NCBI GenBank assembly: GCA_041301185.1
Contig: JBFYSV010000348.1
Coordinates: 1 to 17,236, forward strand
Length of the DNA: 17,236 bases
Source: JAQBDA01 sp041301185
GTDB taxonomy: Bacteria; Chloroflexota; Anaerolineae; Anaerolineales; UBA4823
Direction of reading: 5' to 3'
Under the pieces are notes generated by a model, which saw nothing but the letters and a program-made list of their open reading frames with translations, was not told the origin of the DNA and did not search any database. Shown here one piece after another: positions 1-8,501 of this stretch (position 1 is its first letter; each line of letters begins with the position of its first letter). The position numbers were made by a program, and so were the translations under genes.

Positions 1-1032
1 CACGAAGGCTACCGGGCTATCACTGTCGATGTCACTGCCTTCTGGCGTCCGGCGCTGCAGAACTGTCCGAGCAAACACTACCATCCGGTTGCCAACCGGG
101 CTCTTCCGGCGGTGATTTTCGGAGTGATCGGGGAAGTGGGTCAAATCGGTGGTCAACGCCTGGCTTGTCCGCTGGCATTCGAACGGGTGCATCCCAAAGA
201 CCCTTGCGAGAGCCGGCTGTGGCAGGACTTGTTGCGCTGGGCATGCCGCCATTTGGCTGCTGACGATGTGGCGGTGATGGATGCTGGCGTCAAGCTGGCC
301 GACGTGCAGGCAGCCGGGCTGGAGCATTATCTGCTTCGCCTGGCAACCAACTTCACGGCTCGTCGCAACCAGCCCTTGCCCTATGGTGGCAAAGGCCGCA
401 GACCCATCGATGGAGAGAAGATCCGCCCGCTGGAGCGCAGCTACAAAGGCAAGACCATCGCCGCCAGTTCCCCGGATCGGGTAGAAACCTGGACAGAAAA
501 TGGCGTTGTCATGCGGGCCGAGATCTGGGAAGACCTGATCCTACCGGGCGTGACCCCTGGAACTCGGGCCAAGACTTTCCGGGTGTATGCTATCTACGAT
601 CCACGCTACACCACGCCCTGGCTGCTGGCGACACCCATCCACCTGAAACCGGCTACCGTGAAAGCCATGTATCAAGATCGTTGGCCGGTTGAGCAGATAC
701 CGCTTTCGGCCAAGCAGATGGTCGGCGCTCATCGCCAGTTCGTGCATGCCGATGAAAGCATCCAACGCCTACCCGAATTGGCCCTGCTGGCTGGTTCGAT
801 CCTGAGTTACCTGGCAGCCATGGCCCCGCTTGCTCCCACCGGTTTCTGGGATCGCCAGCCCAGGCGCACCCCAGGGCGTTTTCGCCGTATGCTGATGGGC
901 GCACCATTTCCGCAAAGTTACCCATTGCCAGGTCAAATTCGCAAAAAGGCATCGGTGACAGGGCATTTGCCCAAGGGTATCCTGGCTCACAGGCGAAAAT
1001 CCACCGCTTCTGCGCCGATATCGGTGCCTTGA
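1..1032 (+). CDS. IS4-family DDE transposase, 5' end cut by window edge
   Basis: The reading frame is open from base 1, so the gene begins before the window. The GTG at 112 is only an internal possible start. The protein carries the IS4-family signature Y-x2-R-x3-E-x6-K (YQDRWPVEQ followed by K), with the catalytic Glu codon at 691-693. Likely earlier DDE aspartates are in ITVDVTAFW (Asp codon 28-30) and VMDAGVK (Asp codon 280-282). The large gap between the second Asp and the Glu fits the beta-strand insertion domain of IS4 transposases. The conserved-looking C-terminal stretch (LPGQIRKKASVTGHLPKG) is followed by a short tail and TGA. The enzyme would catalyse cut-and-paste movement of its own element. 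The left end is outside the window, so no terminal inverted repeats or target duplication can be defined. The gene converges on the neighbouring ABC operon with a 99-bp gap. Activity cannot be judged. Confidence 0.85.
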   Translation, partial: HEGYRAITVDVTAFWRPALQNCPSKHYHPVANRALPAVIFGVIGEVGQIGGQRLACPLAFERVHPKDPCESRLWQDLLRWACRHLAADDVAVMDAGVKLADVQAAGLEHYLLRLATNFTARRNQPLPYGGKGRRPIDGEKIRPLERSYKGKTIAASSPDRVETWTENGVVMRAEIWEDLILPGVTPGTRAKTFRVYAIYDPRYTTPWLLATPIHLKPATVKAMYQDRWPVEQIPLSAKQMVGAHRQFVHADESIQRLPELALLAGSILSYLAAMAPLAPTGFWDRQPRRTPGRFRRMLMGAPFPQSYPLPGQIRKKASVTGHLPKGILAHRRKSTASAPISVP

Positions 1033-1131
1033 AGCGAAAAATGGGCTCAATTTGTAAGGTTCGGCGCTTCCGGAAGTTCTTTCCGGTATCTTTGTCATCC
1101 GCTGTTAGCGGAAACTATAGTTATAACCATC

Positions 1132-3198
1132 TCAGGCTGATGCCGCTTCGCCTGCTTTCCAGCCAGCGCTGCCGACCACACCACGCGGCTGGGGGAGTTC
1201 AGCCCCTCCCCGAAACTGGCTCATGTAAAGATTGTAGTAAAAACCCTTGTTTGCCAACAGCTCTTCGTGTTTGCCGCGCTCAATGATACGACCCTGGTCA
1301 AGCACCAGGACCACGTCCGCTCTGCGGATCGTGCTCAGGCGGTGAGCAATCACGAAGCTGGTATGACCCTGGAGCAGCTCGTCCAGGGCTTGCTGGATCA
1401 GACGCTCGGTGCGGGTATCGACGCTGGAGGTCGCCTCGTCCAGGATCAGGATTTTTGGATCTGCCAACGCAGCGCGGGCAATTGCCAGCAGCTGGCGCTG
1501 GCCTTGGCTCAATCCGCTGCCGCGCTCGCCAAGCACGGTGGAATACCGGTCTGGCAGCCGCTCAATGAAGGTATCAGCATGCGCCAGTTTAGCCGCAGCG
1601 ATGACCTCTTCGTCGGTGGCTTCTGGACGTCCGAAGCGGATATTTTCCATGACCGTTGTGCTAAACAAAAAAGTATCTTGCAGCACGATGCTGATCTGTT
1701 TGCGCAGCGATTCAACCTCGACGTAGCGCACGTCTTGACCGTCGATCAAGATTGCCCCCCCGGTAACGTCGTAGAAACGCGGCACCAGGTTGATCAACGT
1801 GGTTTTCCCAGCCCCGGTTGGACCCACAATTGCCACGGTCTGCCCGGGTTCGGCGGTAAAGCTGACCCCGTTCAGGACTGCCTGGTCTTTCTTGTACCCG
1901 GCGGTAACATTGGTAAATTCCACTCTGCCCTGGATGGCAGGCATTGGTCTGGCATCCGGAGCATCCTTGATTTCGGGCTGGACATCCAGCAGCGTGAACA
2001 TGCGCTCGCCGCCAGCGATGGCGCTCTGCAGATTGGTCCACAAAACGGCAATTTGCTGGATAGGCTGGTTGAACCGCTGCACATAGCCGATGAAGGTGAT
2101 GATCAAGCCCAGGGAAACCGTGGCGCCAAAGATCGCCCCCTCGCCCAGCAGGAGCAGACCACCAACGACGCTGACAATCGCTAATGCTACATATCCTAGC
2201 GCTTCCAGGGCAGGAGCCAGGGCGCTGGTGTAGGCTACAGCGCGGATATTGGCATCCCGGTTGGCAGCATTGGTCACCCGGAAGTTCTCGATATTCTCCT
2301 CCGCCCGGTTGAACGCCTGCACTTCGCGCACAGCGGAGATGCTCTCTTGCAGCTCGGCGTTGACGCTGCCCATCTCCAGGCGCGTGCGGCGGAAAGCTTT
2401 GCGCGCCTGGGTGGAGAACCACACAGTTGCCAGAGCCATCAAGGGCACCACCACCAGGCTGAGCAGGCCCAGCCCCAGGCTGAGACTGAGCATGTTGTAG
2501 CCAATCCAGAACAGCAACAGCATCCCGCTTAGCACGCTGACCAGGGCAAAGCTGATCGCCTGCTGGATGGTTTCAGCGTCATTGGTAATGCGGCTCATCA
2601 GGTCGCCGGCTTCATGCTCGGCGTAATAGCCCAAAGAGAGCCGGTGCAGGTGGTGGAAAACGTCGTGGCGCAGCTGGCGCAGCACATGCTGCCCTGACCA
2701 GGTCATGGAGTAAAACGTCAGCCCGGTCATCGCTCCGCTGAACACAAACAGGGCGATGATGATCAACACCAGGCGACCGATGCCGGCAACCCGCTCGGCG
2801 CTATCCATGCCTACCACGCTGCCCGAAGGTTGGGGGAAATCCCCGGCAGTGAACATGGCGGTGATTACGTTTTGGGTGAAACCCTGCGGCTGGGTGCCCT
2901 GCGCCAACCAGCAATTGCCGGATGATTCCGCCTCATCACCCGGCGCCAGCGCGGCTGCCAGGTCGATGGACCCTCCGCCCGAGGCAGGCACCAGGTAGCA
3001 GTCTACCACCTGTCCAATCAGCTCGGGCGTCGTCACCTGCGCCCAGGTAGAACCTACCACAAGCACCAGGGTCAGCACCAGCAATAGCCAGTAGGGTTTG
3101 AAATACGCGCCAAAGCGGGCCAGCGTCTCGCCCAAATTGGCGGGCTTGCTGGTTTCTTGTTCCATCAGTCGGCGTAAGCCTTCTTGACCACCAAACAT
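1132..3198 (-). CDS. ABC exporter half-transporter, consensus-site subunit of a heterodimer
   Basis: A 688-residue type IV (exporter-fold) ABC protein with an N-terminal six-helix membrane domain and a C-terminal ATPase. Visible motifs are Walker A GPTGAGKTT (about 459-467), the non-canonical signature LSQGQ (about 563-567), Walker B LILDE with catalytic Glu about 588, and the switch His in VIAHRLST (about 619). LSQGQ instead of LSGGQ, with an intact Glu and His, is the pattern of the TM288-type subunit in heterodimeric exporters. It fits the adjacent subunit, which has the opposite defects. The loop after the first membrane helix is unusually long (about residues 65-140) and holds two cysteines. 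The ATG at 3198 has a good GGAG ribosome-binding site. It is the last gene of the MarR/ABC operon, 64 bp after its partner. Substrate is unknown; drug or lipid export is typical. Confidence 0.93.
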   Translation of the reverse strand: MFGGQEGLRRLMEQETSKPANLGETLARFGAYFKPYWLLLVLTLVLVVGSTWAQVTTPELIGQVVDCYLVPASGGGSIDLAAALAPGDEAESSGNCWLAQGTQPQGFTQNVITAMFTAGDFPQPSGSVVGMDSAERVAGIGRLVLIIIALFVFSGAMTGLTFYSMTWSGQHVLRQLRHDVFHHLHRLSLGYYAEHEAGDLMSRITNDAETIQQAISFALVSVLSGMLLLFWIGYNMLSLSLGLGLLSLVVVPLMALATVWFSTQARKAFRRTRLEMGSVNAELQESISAVREVQAFNRAEENIENFRVTNAANRDANIRAVAYTSALAPALEALGYVALAIVSVVGGLLLLGEGAIFGATVSLGLIITFIGYVQRFNQPIQQIAVLWTNLQSAIAGGERMFTLLDVQPEIKDAPDARPMPAIQGRVEFTNVTAGYKKDQAVLNGVSFTAEPGQTVAIVGPTGAGKTTLINLVPRFYDVTGGAILIDGQDVRYVEVESLRKQISIVLQDTFLFSTTVMENIRFGRPEATDEEVIAAAKLAHADTFIERLPDRYSTVLGERGSGLSQGQRQLLAIARAALADPKILILDEATSSVDTRTERLIQQALDELLQGHTSFVIAHRLSTIRRADVVLVLDQGRIIERGKHEELLANKGFYYNLYMSQFRGGAELPQPRGVVGSAGWKAGEAASA

Positions 3199-3262
3199 TT
3201 TTATATCTCCAGGATTGTTATCTCAATGAGTCGATCACCGCACAGCAGGTTGTTGTAACCAG

Positions 3263-5215
3263 CTATGCTATCAACTGAGCCGGCTCGCTTTCAACCAAAG
3301 CGTCTTCCACCAGTTGGGAGTTGTAGATTTCCGCATAGATTGCGCTGTCTTCCATCAACTCTTGATGCGTGCCCCGGGCGACGATCTCACCTTTCTCCAA
3401 GACCAGAATCTGGTCGGCGTGGAGCACCGTGCTGATGCGCTGGGCAATCACGAAGCTGGTGCGCCCCTTCATCAGCTCATCCAGAGCGTGCTGGATTTGA
3501 GCCTCGGTTGCCAGGTCAACGCTGCTGGTGGAGTCATCCAGGATGAGGATGTGCGGGTCCAGCAGCAGGGCGCGGGCGATGGCGATGCGTTGTTTCTGAC
3601 CGCCGCTCAGGGTGGTGCCGCGCTCGCCGACCGGGGTGTCGTAACCTTGCGGGAAAGATAGGATGAAATCATGGGCGGCAGCAGCTTTTGCAGCCGCGGT
3701 GACCTCTTCCATAGTTGCATCCGACTTGCCGAAGGCGATGTTCTCACGGATCGTGCCGCTGAACAAGGTCGTCTCTTGCAGCACGATGCCGATCTGAGCG
3801 CGCAGCGAGTCCAGGCACACATCTCGCAGGTCATACCCGTCGATAGTGATGCGCCCATGGCTGGGATCGTAGAAGCGTGGCAGCAGGTTGATGATCGTCG
3901 TCTTGCCCGAGCCGGTCGCACCCAGCAGGGCAATCGTTTGGCCCGGCTGGACCTCAAGATTGACGTTTTTCAAGACTGGCTCGCCGCTATTGTAGTAGCG
4001 GAAGGTGACATCTTCGAAGCGCACCAGCCCCTTCACTTCGGGCAAGTTGGCTGCCTCAGGCTTTTCGGTTATCTCGCTTTGGGTGTCCAATATTTCAAAC
4101 ACCCGGGTGGCGGAAGCCGAGGCCTGCCCCAACTGGGTGATGATGATGCCAAATTGAGCCAGCGGCAGGAACAGGTAAATCAGGTACAGGCTGAACTCCT
4201 GCCATTCACCCAGGGTCAGGGTGCCGTTGACGATTTGCTGCCCGCCGAAGTAGAGCGTAGCTGCTTGCCCCAGGTTGGCGATCAGGAAGATGAGCGGAAA
4301 GAGGAATGAGAACAGGCGTCCCACAGTGATCTGCTGGTTCATCAGACGGTCAGCAGCCTGGTCGAACTTGGCTTGCTCGTCTTTTTCGCGGGTGAAGGCT
4401 TTGACCACCTTGATGCCCGCCAGGTTCTCCTGGAGGATGGTATTCAACGCGGATAGCTTCGCCTGTACTTTGGCGAAAAGCGGCTGGCTGATCGTGCCGA
4501 AGATCATGAACATGATCAGGGCGATGGGCAGCACCGGCAGGACGATCAATGCCAGGCGAGCATTGGTAGTGAAAAGAATGATCAGGGTTCCGGTGATGAG
4601 TAAAAATGCGCCTACCAGTTGCAGCAGCCCCTGACCAATGAACAGGCGCACCTTCTCAACGTCGTCGGTGGCACGCACCATCAATTGCCCGGTCTGGTTG
4701 CGGTCGTGATAGGAGAAAGACAAGCGCTGCACTTTGGCAAACAGGTCGTTGCGCAGGTCAAAAGCCACACTCTGCGAGTTGCGCTCTGCCCAGTAGGCTT
4801 GCAGGAATGTGAATAAGCCGCGAATTGCAGCAAAGATGACGATGGCAATCCCGGCTTGCAGCAGAGCGTTTGGCGCGTTGGTTAGATCAGCATTCATGGC
4901 GGCGCGCAGCTGTTCCAGCGTCCATTCGGCGGGATAGCCCAGGAATTCCAGGATCTGGGTCTTTGCCAGGGGCAGGAAGGTTTGCGGAATCCGCTCCAGC
5001 CCGTCCAGGACGGAGCGGGCGATCACGCCCTGCGTGATCGCATCGATGATATTTCCTACCATGCGCGGCACAGCAAGCTGCGCCAGGGTAGCGATGATCA
5101 GGAACAAGTAGGGTATAAGGGCTTCGCGCCGGTAATTGCCCAGGTAGCGCACTGCCCGGTTGAGAGAGCCGCGCGATATGCTGCCGCGCGGGTTGGATCG
5201 ACGTGAGTTAACCAA
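3263..5215 (-). CDS. ABC exporter half-transporter, degenerate-site subunit of a heterodimer
   Basis: A 650-residue ABC exporter half with a membrane domain followed by an ATPase. Motifs are Walker A GATGSGKTT (about 432-440), Q-loop Gln about 480, and the canonical signature LSGGQ (about 536-540). Walker B reads LILDD, so Asp replaces the catalytic Glu at about 561, and the switch His is Gln in VIAQRIST (about 592). These two replacements are the hallmark of the TM287-type subunit, whose own Walker site binds ATP but hydrolyses it poorly. Its LSGGQ would complete the active site on the partner. The first extracellular loop is also enlarged (about residues 60-120). The start is TTG at 5213-5215, supported by AGGAG seven bases upstream and by the fit of the N-terminus; no ATG in a better position was seen. 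It lies 20 bp after the MarR gene and 64 bp before its partner. Confidence 0.93.
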   Translation of the reverse strand: MVNSRRSNPRGSISRGSLNRAVRYLGNYRREALIPYLFLIIATLAQLAVPRMVGNIIDAITQGVIARSVLDGLERIPQTFLPLAKTQILEFLGYPAEWTLEQLRAAMNADLTNAPNALLQAGIAIVIFAAIRGLFTFLQAYWAERNSQSVAFDLRNDLFAKVQRLSFSYHDRNQTGQLMVRATDDVEKVRLFIGQGLLQLVGAFLLITGTLIILFTTNARLALIVLPVLPIALIMFMIFGTISQPLFAKVQAKLSALNTILQENLAGIKVVKAFTREKDEQAKFDQAADRLMNQQITVGRLFSFLFPLIFLIANLGQAATLYFGGQQIVNGTLTLGEWQEFSLYLIYLFLPLAQFGIIITQLGQASASATRVFEILDTQSEITEKPEAANLPEVKGLVRFEDVTFRYYNSGEPVLKNVNLEVQPGQTIALLGATGSGKTTIINLLPRFYDPSHGRITIDGYDLRDVCLDSLRAQIGIVLQETTLFSGTIRENIAFGKSDATMEEVTAAAKAAAAHDFILSFPQGYDTPVGERGTTLSGGQKQRIAIARALLLDPHILILDDSTSSVDLATEAQIQHALDELMKGRTSFVIAQRISTVLHADQILVLEKGEIVARGTHQELMEDSAIYAEIYNSQLVEDALVESEPAQLIA

Positions 5216-5235
5216 GTGATTGCTCCTAAAACGGC

Positions 5236-5742
5236 TTATTGGGGTTCAGTAACTTCGCCTTGCGGCACGCGCTCGGAATGTTGATTGCCTGCCACCGCCT
5301 GAGGTTTCAAGCGGCGAGCAGTACGGGTCAGCAGATCGAGCGCCTGGATGGCTTGCTCTTGTTCCAGCGCAGTCAGAGCAGTGGTCAGGTCTTCCATCCA
5401 CCTCTGCCGCGCCAGGATGCTTTTCTTGATTAGCTGGCGGCCTTTTTCGGTAAGGGTGATCTGCCTGACGCGCCGATCAGCTGTATCCTCAGCCCTCTCA
5501 AGCATCCCTTGCTGAACCATGCGGTCGATCATCTGGCTGGCAGCCGCGCTGGTCACCCCCAGGTGCTCGCCGATATCGGTGACGCCACAGGCACCGCGAT
5601 GGTGCAGGTGCATCAGCGTGCTGAGTTGAGGCATGGAAATACCTGAGTCTTTGATGAATTGCACCATGTCATGCATCGAGCGAGCCATGAAGACTTCCGC
5701 CCAATCATTCAGCGAGGTGTTGAAGCGGGTGTGAATGGACAT
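5236..5742 (-). CDS. MarR-family transcriptional regulator
   Basis: A 168-residue protein with the MarR winged-helix fold: a recognition-helix region (VTDIGEHLGVTSAAASQMI, about 54-72) followed by the wing with the typical D-x-R (DTADRRVRQITLT). N- and C-terminal helices would form the dimer interface. The family usually represses its own operon and is released by small phenolic or toxic ligands. It is the first gene of an operon with the two ABC half-transporters, so it most likely controls that exporter. The ATG at 5742 has a GGGA ribosome-binding site. Its promoter and an inverted repeat overlap directly upstream, which supports autorepression. About 25 residues at the C-terminus are hydrophilic and probably disordered. 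The inducing ligand cannot be inferred. Confidence 0.92.
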   Translation of the reverse strand: MSIHTRFNTSLNDWAEVFMARSMHDMVQFIKDSGISMPQLSTLMHLHHRGACGVTDIGEHLGVTSAAASQMIDRMVQQGMLERAEDTADRRVRQITLTEKGRQLIKKSILARQRWMEDLTTALTALEQEQAIQALDLLTRTARRLKPQAVAGNQHSERVPQGEVTEPQ

Positions 5743-5779
5743 AGTTAACTTCCCTAATTGATTAATAGGGGTTAACTAT
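5741..5779. promoter_or_regulatory. probable MarR operator (9-bp inverted repeat)
   Basis: ATAGTTAAC at 5741-5749 and its exact complement GTTAACTAT at 5771-5779 form a perfect inverted repeat with a 21-bp spacer. Inside it, CCCTA (5752-5756) and TAGGG (5766-5770) make a second, slightly offset dyad. One outer arm overlaps the -10 box and the other touches the start codon of the regulator gene, with the ribosome-binding site in between. This is the expected place for autorepression by the MarR protein encoded immediately downstream. Binding is inferred from position and symmetry only. Confidence 0.7.
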
Positions 5780-5803
5780 ATTATAATAGGTCTGGATTGT
5801 CAA
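5775..5803 (-). promoter_or_regulatory. sigma-70 promoter of the marR-ABC operon
   Basis: On the minus strand a perfect -35 box TTGACA (complement of 5798-5803) is followed after 17 bp by the -10 box TATAGT (complement of 5775-5780). Transcription should start near 5768, giving a leader of about 25 nt. The -10 box lies inside the right arm of the inverted repeat at 5741-5779, so a bound regulator would block RNA polymerase. An alternative TATAAT nearby is only 12 bp from the -35 box and is less likely to be used. Confidence 0.8.
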
Positions 5804-5843
5804 GGAATAGTTTTGCTGAATTGATTTAAATAGGCAGAGATAA

Positions 5844-5882
5844 GCTCGCCAATCGGGCCTGTTTTGCAAGGGTTTGGCGAGC
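5844..5882 (-). terminator. inverted repeat downstream of the permease gene, possible terminator
   Basis: GCTCGCCAA (5844-5852) and TTGGCGAGC (5874-5882) form a perfect 9-bp stem with a 21-nt loop, 34 bp past the stop codon of the double-FtsX permease gene. On the minus strand the stem is followed by TTATCT rather than a true T-run. A weak or factor-assisted terminator between two tandem operons is plausible, but an operator or processing site is possible. Confidence 0.4.
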
Positions 5883-5915
5883 AGGATGATGGTAAATACC
5901 GATAGCCTTTAGCTC

Positions 5916-8501
5916 TTATTCGTAATGGATTGCCTCGAGGATGCGCGTCCTGGCTGCCCGGGCAGCCGGCAGCGATGCTGCCACTTGCGAAATCACAAAC
6001 GCCATCACCACCGCCAGCAGGATGCGCTGCAAAGGCAAGATGAATTCCAGCGAGTAACCTGACATGGCGGTCATTGCCAGCAGGAAGATGCGCGACAGAA
6101 TCACCCCGAAAACCAGCCCCAGCACGCCTCCGATGATGCCCATCAGGGCAGCCTCCGCCAGGATCATGCGCACCACCTGGCCGCGGGTCATCCCCACGCC
6201 GCGCAGCATGCCGATCTCCTGGGTGCGCTCGATGACGTTCATCGTCAGGGTGTTGATGATGCCGAAAAACCCCACCATCATGGCGATCAAGGCAAGCACA
6301 TCGAACATGCGGAAGGATTGCTGCATCAAGGTTGACACCTTGCCCAGGATCTCCTGGTTGGTCTCAATAATAAGGTTGTCGCGCTTCCCATAAAGCTTAT
6401 CGATCCGGTCGCGGATTGCGCCTCGGTCCAACCCGGGCTCGATCTTGACCAGGAATACATTGGCATCCTGCTGGCGGAAGTAGCGCTCCATATCCATCCA
6501 GCTACCGCTGATCACCAAGCCTTGGTTGTAATAATCCACCACCACGCCGGCTATCTCGAATTGGTGCTCACCCATTTTGGTCAGGACGGTGATCTGATCG
6601 CCTGGTTTGAGGCCGTATTTTTCGGAAATAACGCTGGAAATAAACACCTGATCGCCGGAGGCAATCGCCTGCAAAGCGCTGCCGGGGTCCGGTTTGTCCT
6701 GGCTGAAGATGAACGAGGTCACCTGGTTGTGGGAGGCGGGATCGAAAGCCATGAATGAGATCCGCTCCTCGCCTGCAGAAGGGTTGATCCAGTCCACTTC
6801 GAAGTAGCGGACCGGCGCCACCGCCTCCACCCCTGGCGTGCTTTCTAGCTTCTTCCAGACATCTCTACCCATCGGCAGAGATGAAGTGACAAACAGATCG
6901 CCACCGATATAGCCCTTGAGCCATTGGTCCAGGTCGCCTTTGAAGGAATCGGTCATTACCCAGACAACAATGATCATCGCCACACCGATCATCAGGGCAG
7001 CCACCGTCAGGGTGGTGCGCACTTTGGAGCGCTGGACGTTGCTGCTACCCAGGCGACCGCTGCTGCCGTAGATCAGGCGCATTGCCGGGCGGAAGAGCAC
7101 CTCCCACAGGCTGACACTGCTTGGGATGAGCAGCGTCCCGCCCAAGAACAAGCCGACCACCACCATGCTGCCCATGCGGAATTGCACATCATACGAAAAG
7201 GGATTCATGATCAAGATGATCGTTGAAACCAGCAAGAGCAGGCTGCCGGGAATCCATCCAAAGCGTACCAAAAAACCTTGCGAGCTTTGCGCCCGGATGC
7301 GCATTGCCTCCAGGGGAGAGATCCGCCCGGCCTGCCAGGCCGGGTAAAAAGCCGCCAGCAGTGAGACTACCAGCCCTACGGTGACACTCGTCACGACAAT
7401 ATCCATTGGGATGGCAATCCTGGTCAGCTCCATCGCCAGGACGATCTCCATGATGCGGCTCAGTCCGCGCGCCAGGAATATTCCAAAGCCGACTCCCAGC
7501 AAGCATCCCAACAGGCCCAGGATAGCTGCTTCGGTCAGCACCTGGCGGGTCACCTGCCCGCGCGACATACCCACCGTGCGCAGCATGCCGAACTCCCGGG
7601 TGCGTTCTACTACGGTCATAGAAAAGGCGTTGAAAATCAGGAACGCTCCTACAAACAACGCCATCCCGCTCAAGAAATTCAGGCCAATCTGGTAGCTGCC
7701 CAGCATTTGGGTCATACGCCTGCCTTGCGATGCCGGGTACAAGACAGAGTACTCGTCTCCCAGAAAAGATTGCAGGCTGGTGCGCAGCGCTTCCAGCTGG
7801 TTGATGTCAGTCAATTCAGGCGCAACCACCAGGTCTATTTGGTTAAACTGATCTTCCCGGTAAAACAGCTTCTGGGCGGTTCCCAGGGGGATGACCCCAA
7901 ATGCGCCGTTGTTCAATTGCCCGGGTCCTTCCTTGGCGATCAGTCCGGCAATCCGCAGGTTGACGATGCCTGCCTCGGTGTTGATCGCCACTGAGGAGCC
8001 AGTGCTCAGGTTATTATCTTCCGCATAGCTCTTTACCAGGACGATCTCCTCGGCATCCATATCTGGTGAAAGAAAAACGCCTTCCAGAATAGTGTAGTTA
8101 CGCACATCCTGGTCACGGGCGGGGTCGATTCCGAAAAGTGACAATCCCCCGGCATCCGTGCCGAAAAAGCTCAAGCCAACTTGCTCCGGTGCCATGTCCT
8201 CAGCCAGGATTGTCTGGACCTGTACCGAAGGCACAGCCGAAACGATGCCCGGGAAAGACTCCAGGCGGCGCAAAACCCGGTCGTCGAAGCCCCGCGCGTC
8301 GGTATCGGCGCTGGTGACGATCAGGTTAGCTTTCCCTGAGGTGTTTTCGAATACCTGGGTGACAGATAGCATCGCCGTCCGGTTGGTGATGCCGATTGCC
8401 AGGATGGTTGCCACCCCCAGCACGATCCCAAACATGCTGAGAAGCATGCGCAAGGGACGGTTGCGCAGCCAGCGCAGGGTCAGTAAGCGAGCCAGCTTCA
8501 T
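5916..8501 (-). CDS. double-FtsX ABC transporter permease (MacB/LolCE-like)
   Basis: An 861-residue membrane protein made of two repeated units. Each has a MacB-like periplasmic/extracytoplasmic domain followed by an FtsX membrane domain. The diagnostic FtsX motif appears twice: ERTREFGMLRTVGMSRGQ in the first half and ERTQEIGMLRGVGMTRGQ at about 758-775. A first membrane helix lies near residues 18-38, with further helices around each motif and at the C-terminus. The fused two-repeat form could act as a complete permease with a dimer of the ATPase encoded upstream. The start codon overlaps the ATPase stop by one base (TGATG), which implies translational coupling. MacB/Lol-type systems use ATP-driven shape changes to extrude or extract lipoproteins, peptides or drugs on the outer face of the membrane, rather than to pump through it. 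No MacA-like adaptor is encoded nearby. Confidence 0.9.
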   Translation of the reverse strand: MKLARLLTLRWLRNRPLRMLLSMFGIVLGVATILAIGITNRTAMLSVTQVFENTSGKANLIVTSADTDARGFDDRVLRRLESFPGIVSAVPSVQVQTILAEDMAPEQVGLSFFGTDAGGLSLFGIDPARDQDVRNYTILEGVFLSPDMDAEEIVLVKSYAEDNNLSTGSSVAINTEAGIVNLRIAGLIAKEGPGQLNNGAFGVIPLGTAQKLFYREDQFNQIDLVVAPELTDINQLEALRTSLQSFLGDEYSVLYPASQGRRMTQMLGSYQIGLNFLSGMALFVGAFLIFNAFSMTVVERTREFGMLRTVGMSRGQVTRQVLTEAAILGLLGCLLGVGFGIFLARGLSRIMEIVLAMELTRIAIPMDIVVTSVTVGLVVSLLAAFYPAWQAGRISPLEAMRIRAQSSQGFLVRFGWIPGSLLLLVSTIILIMNPFSYDVQFRMGSMVVVGLFLGGTLLIPSSVSLWEVLFRPAMRLIYGSSGRLGSSNVQRSKVRTTLTVAALMIGVAMIIVVWVMTDSFKGDLDQWLKGYIGGDLFVTSSLPMGRDVWKKLESTPGVEAVAPVRYFEVDWINPSAGEERISFMAFDPASHNQVTSFIFSQDKPDPGSALQAIASGDQVFISSVISEKYGLKPGDQITVLTKMGEHQFEIAGVVVDYYNQGLVISGSWMDMERYFRQQDANVFLVKIEPGLDRGAIRDRIDKLYGKRDNLIIETNQEILGKVSTLMQQSFRMFDVLALIAMMVGFFGIINTLTMNVIERTQEIGMLRGVGMTRGQVVRMILAEAALMGIIGGVLGLVFGVILSRIFLLAMTAMSGYSLEFILPLQRILLAVVMAFVISQVAASLPAARAARTRILEAIHYE

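Noticed and set aside
1098..1112. TCCGC-TGTTA-GCGGA hairpin as terminator of the exporter operon
   Set aside because: Only a 5-bp stem and no T-run on the minus strand; it may be chance or part of the insertion-element end.
963..1140. Possible frameshift extending the transposase C-terminus in another frame
   Set aside because: The alternative frame (KIHRFCADIGALKRKM) looks protein-like, but the in-frame sequence up to HLPKG resembles the usual C-terminus and ends naturally soon after; evidence for a shift is too thin.
1267..2184. Long plus-strand open frame of 305 codons
   Set aside because: It lies wholly antisense to the ABC exporter gene, has no family resemblance, and is a shadow of that gene's codon use.
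5207..5212. A third GTTAAC at the start of the ABC gene as an extra MarR site
   Set aside because: It is a 6-bp match formed by Val-Asn codons, without the flanking bases or symmetry of the main operator.
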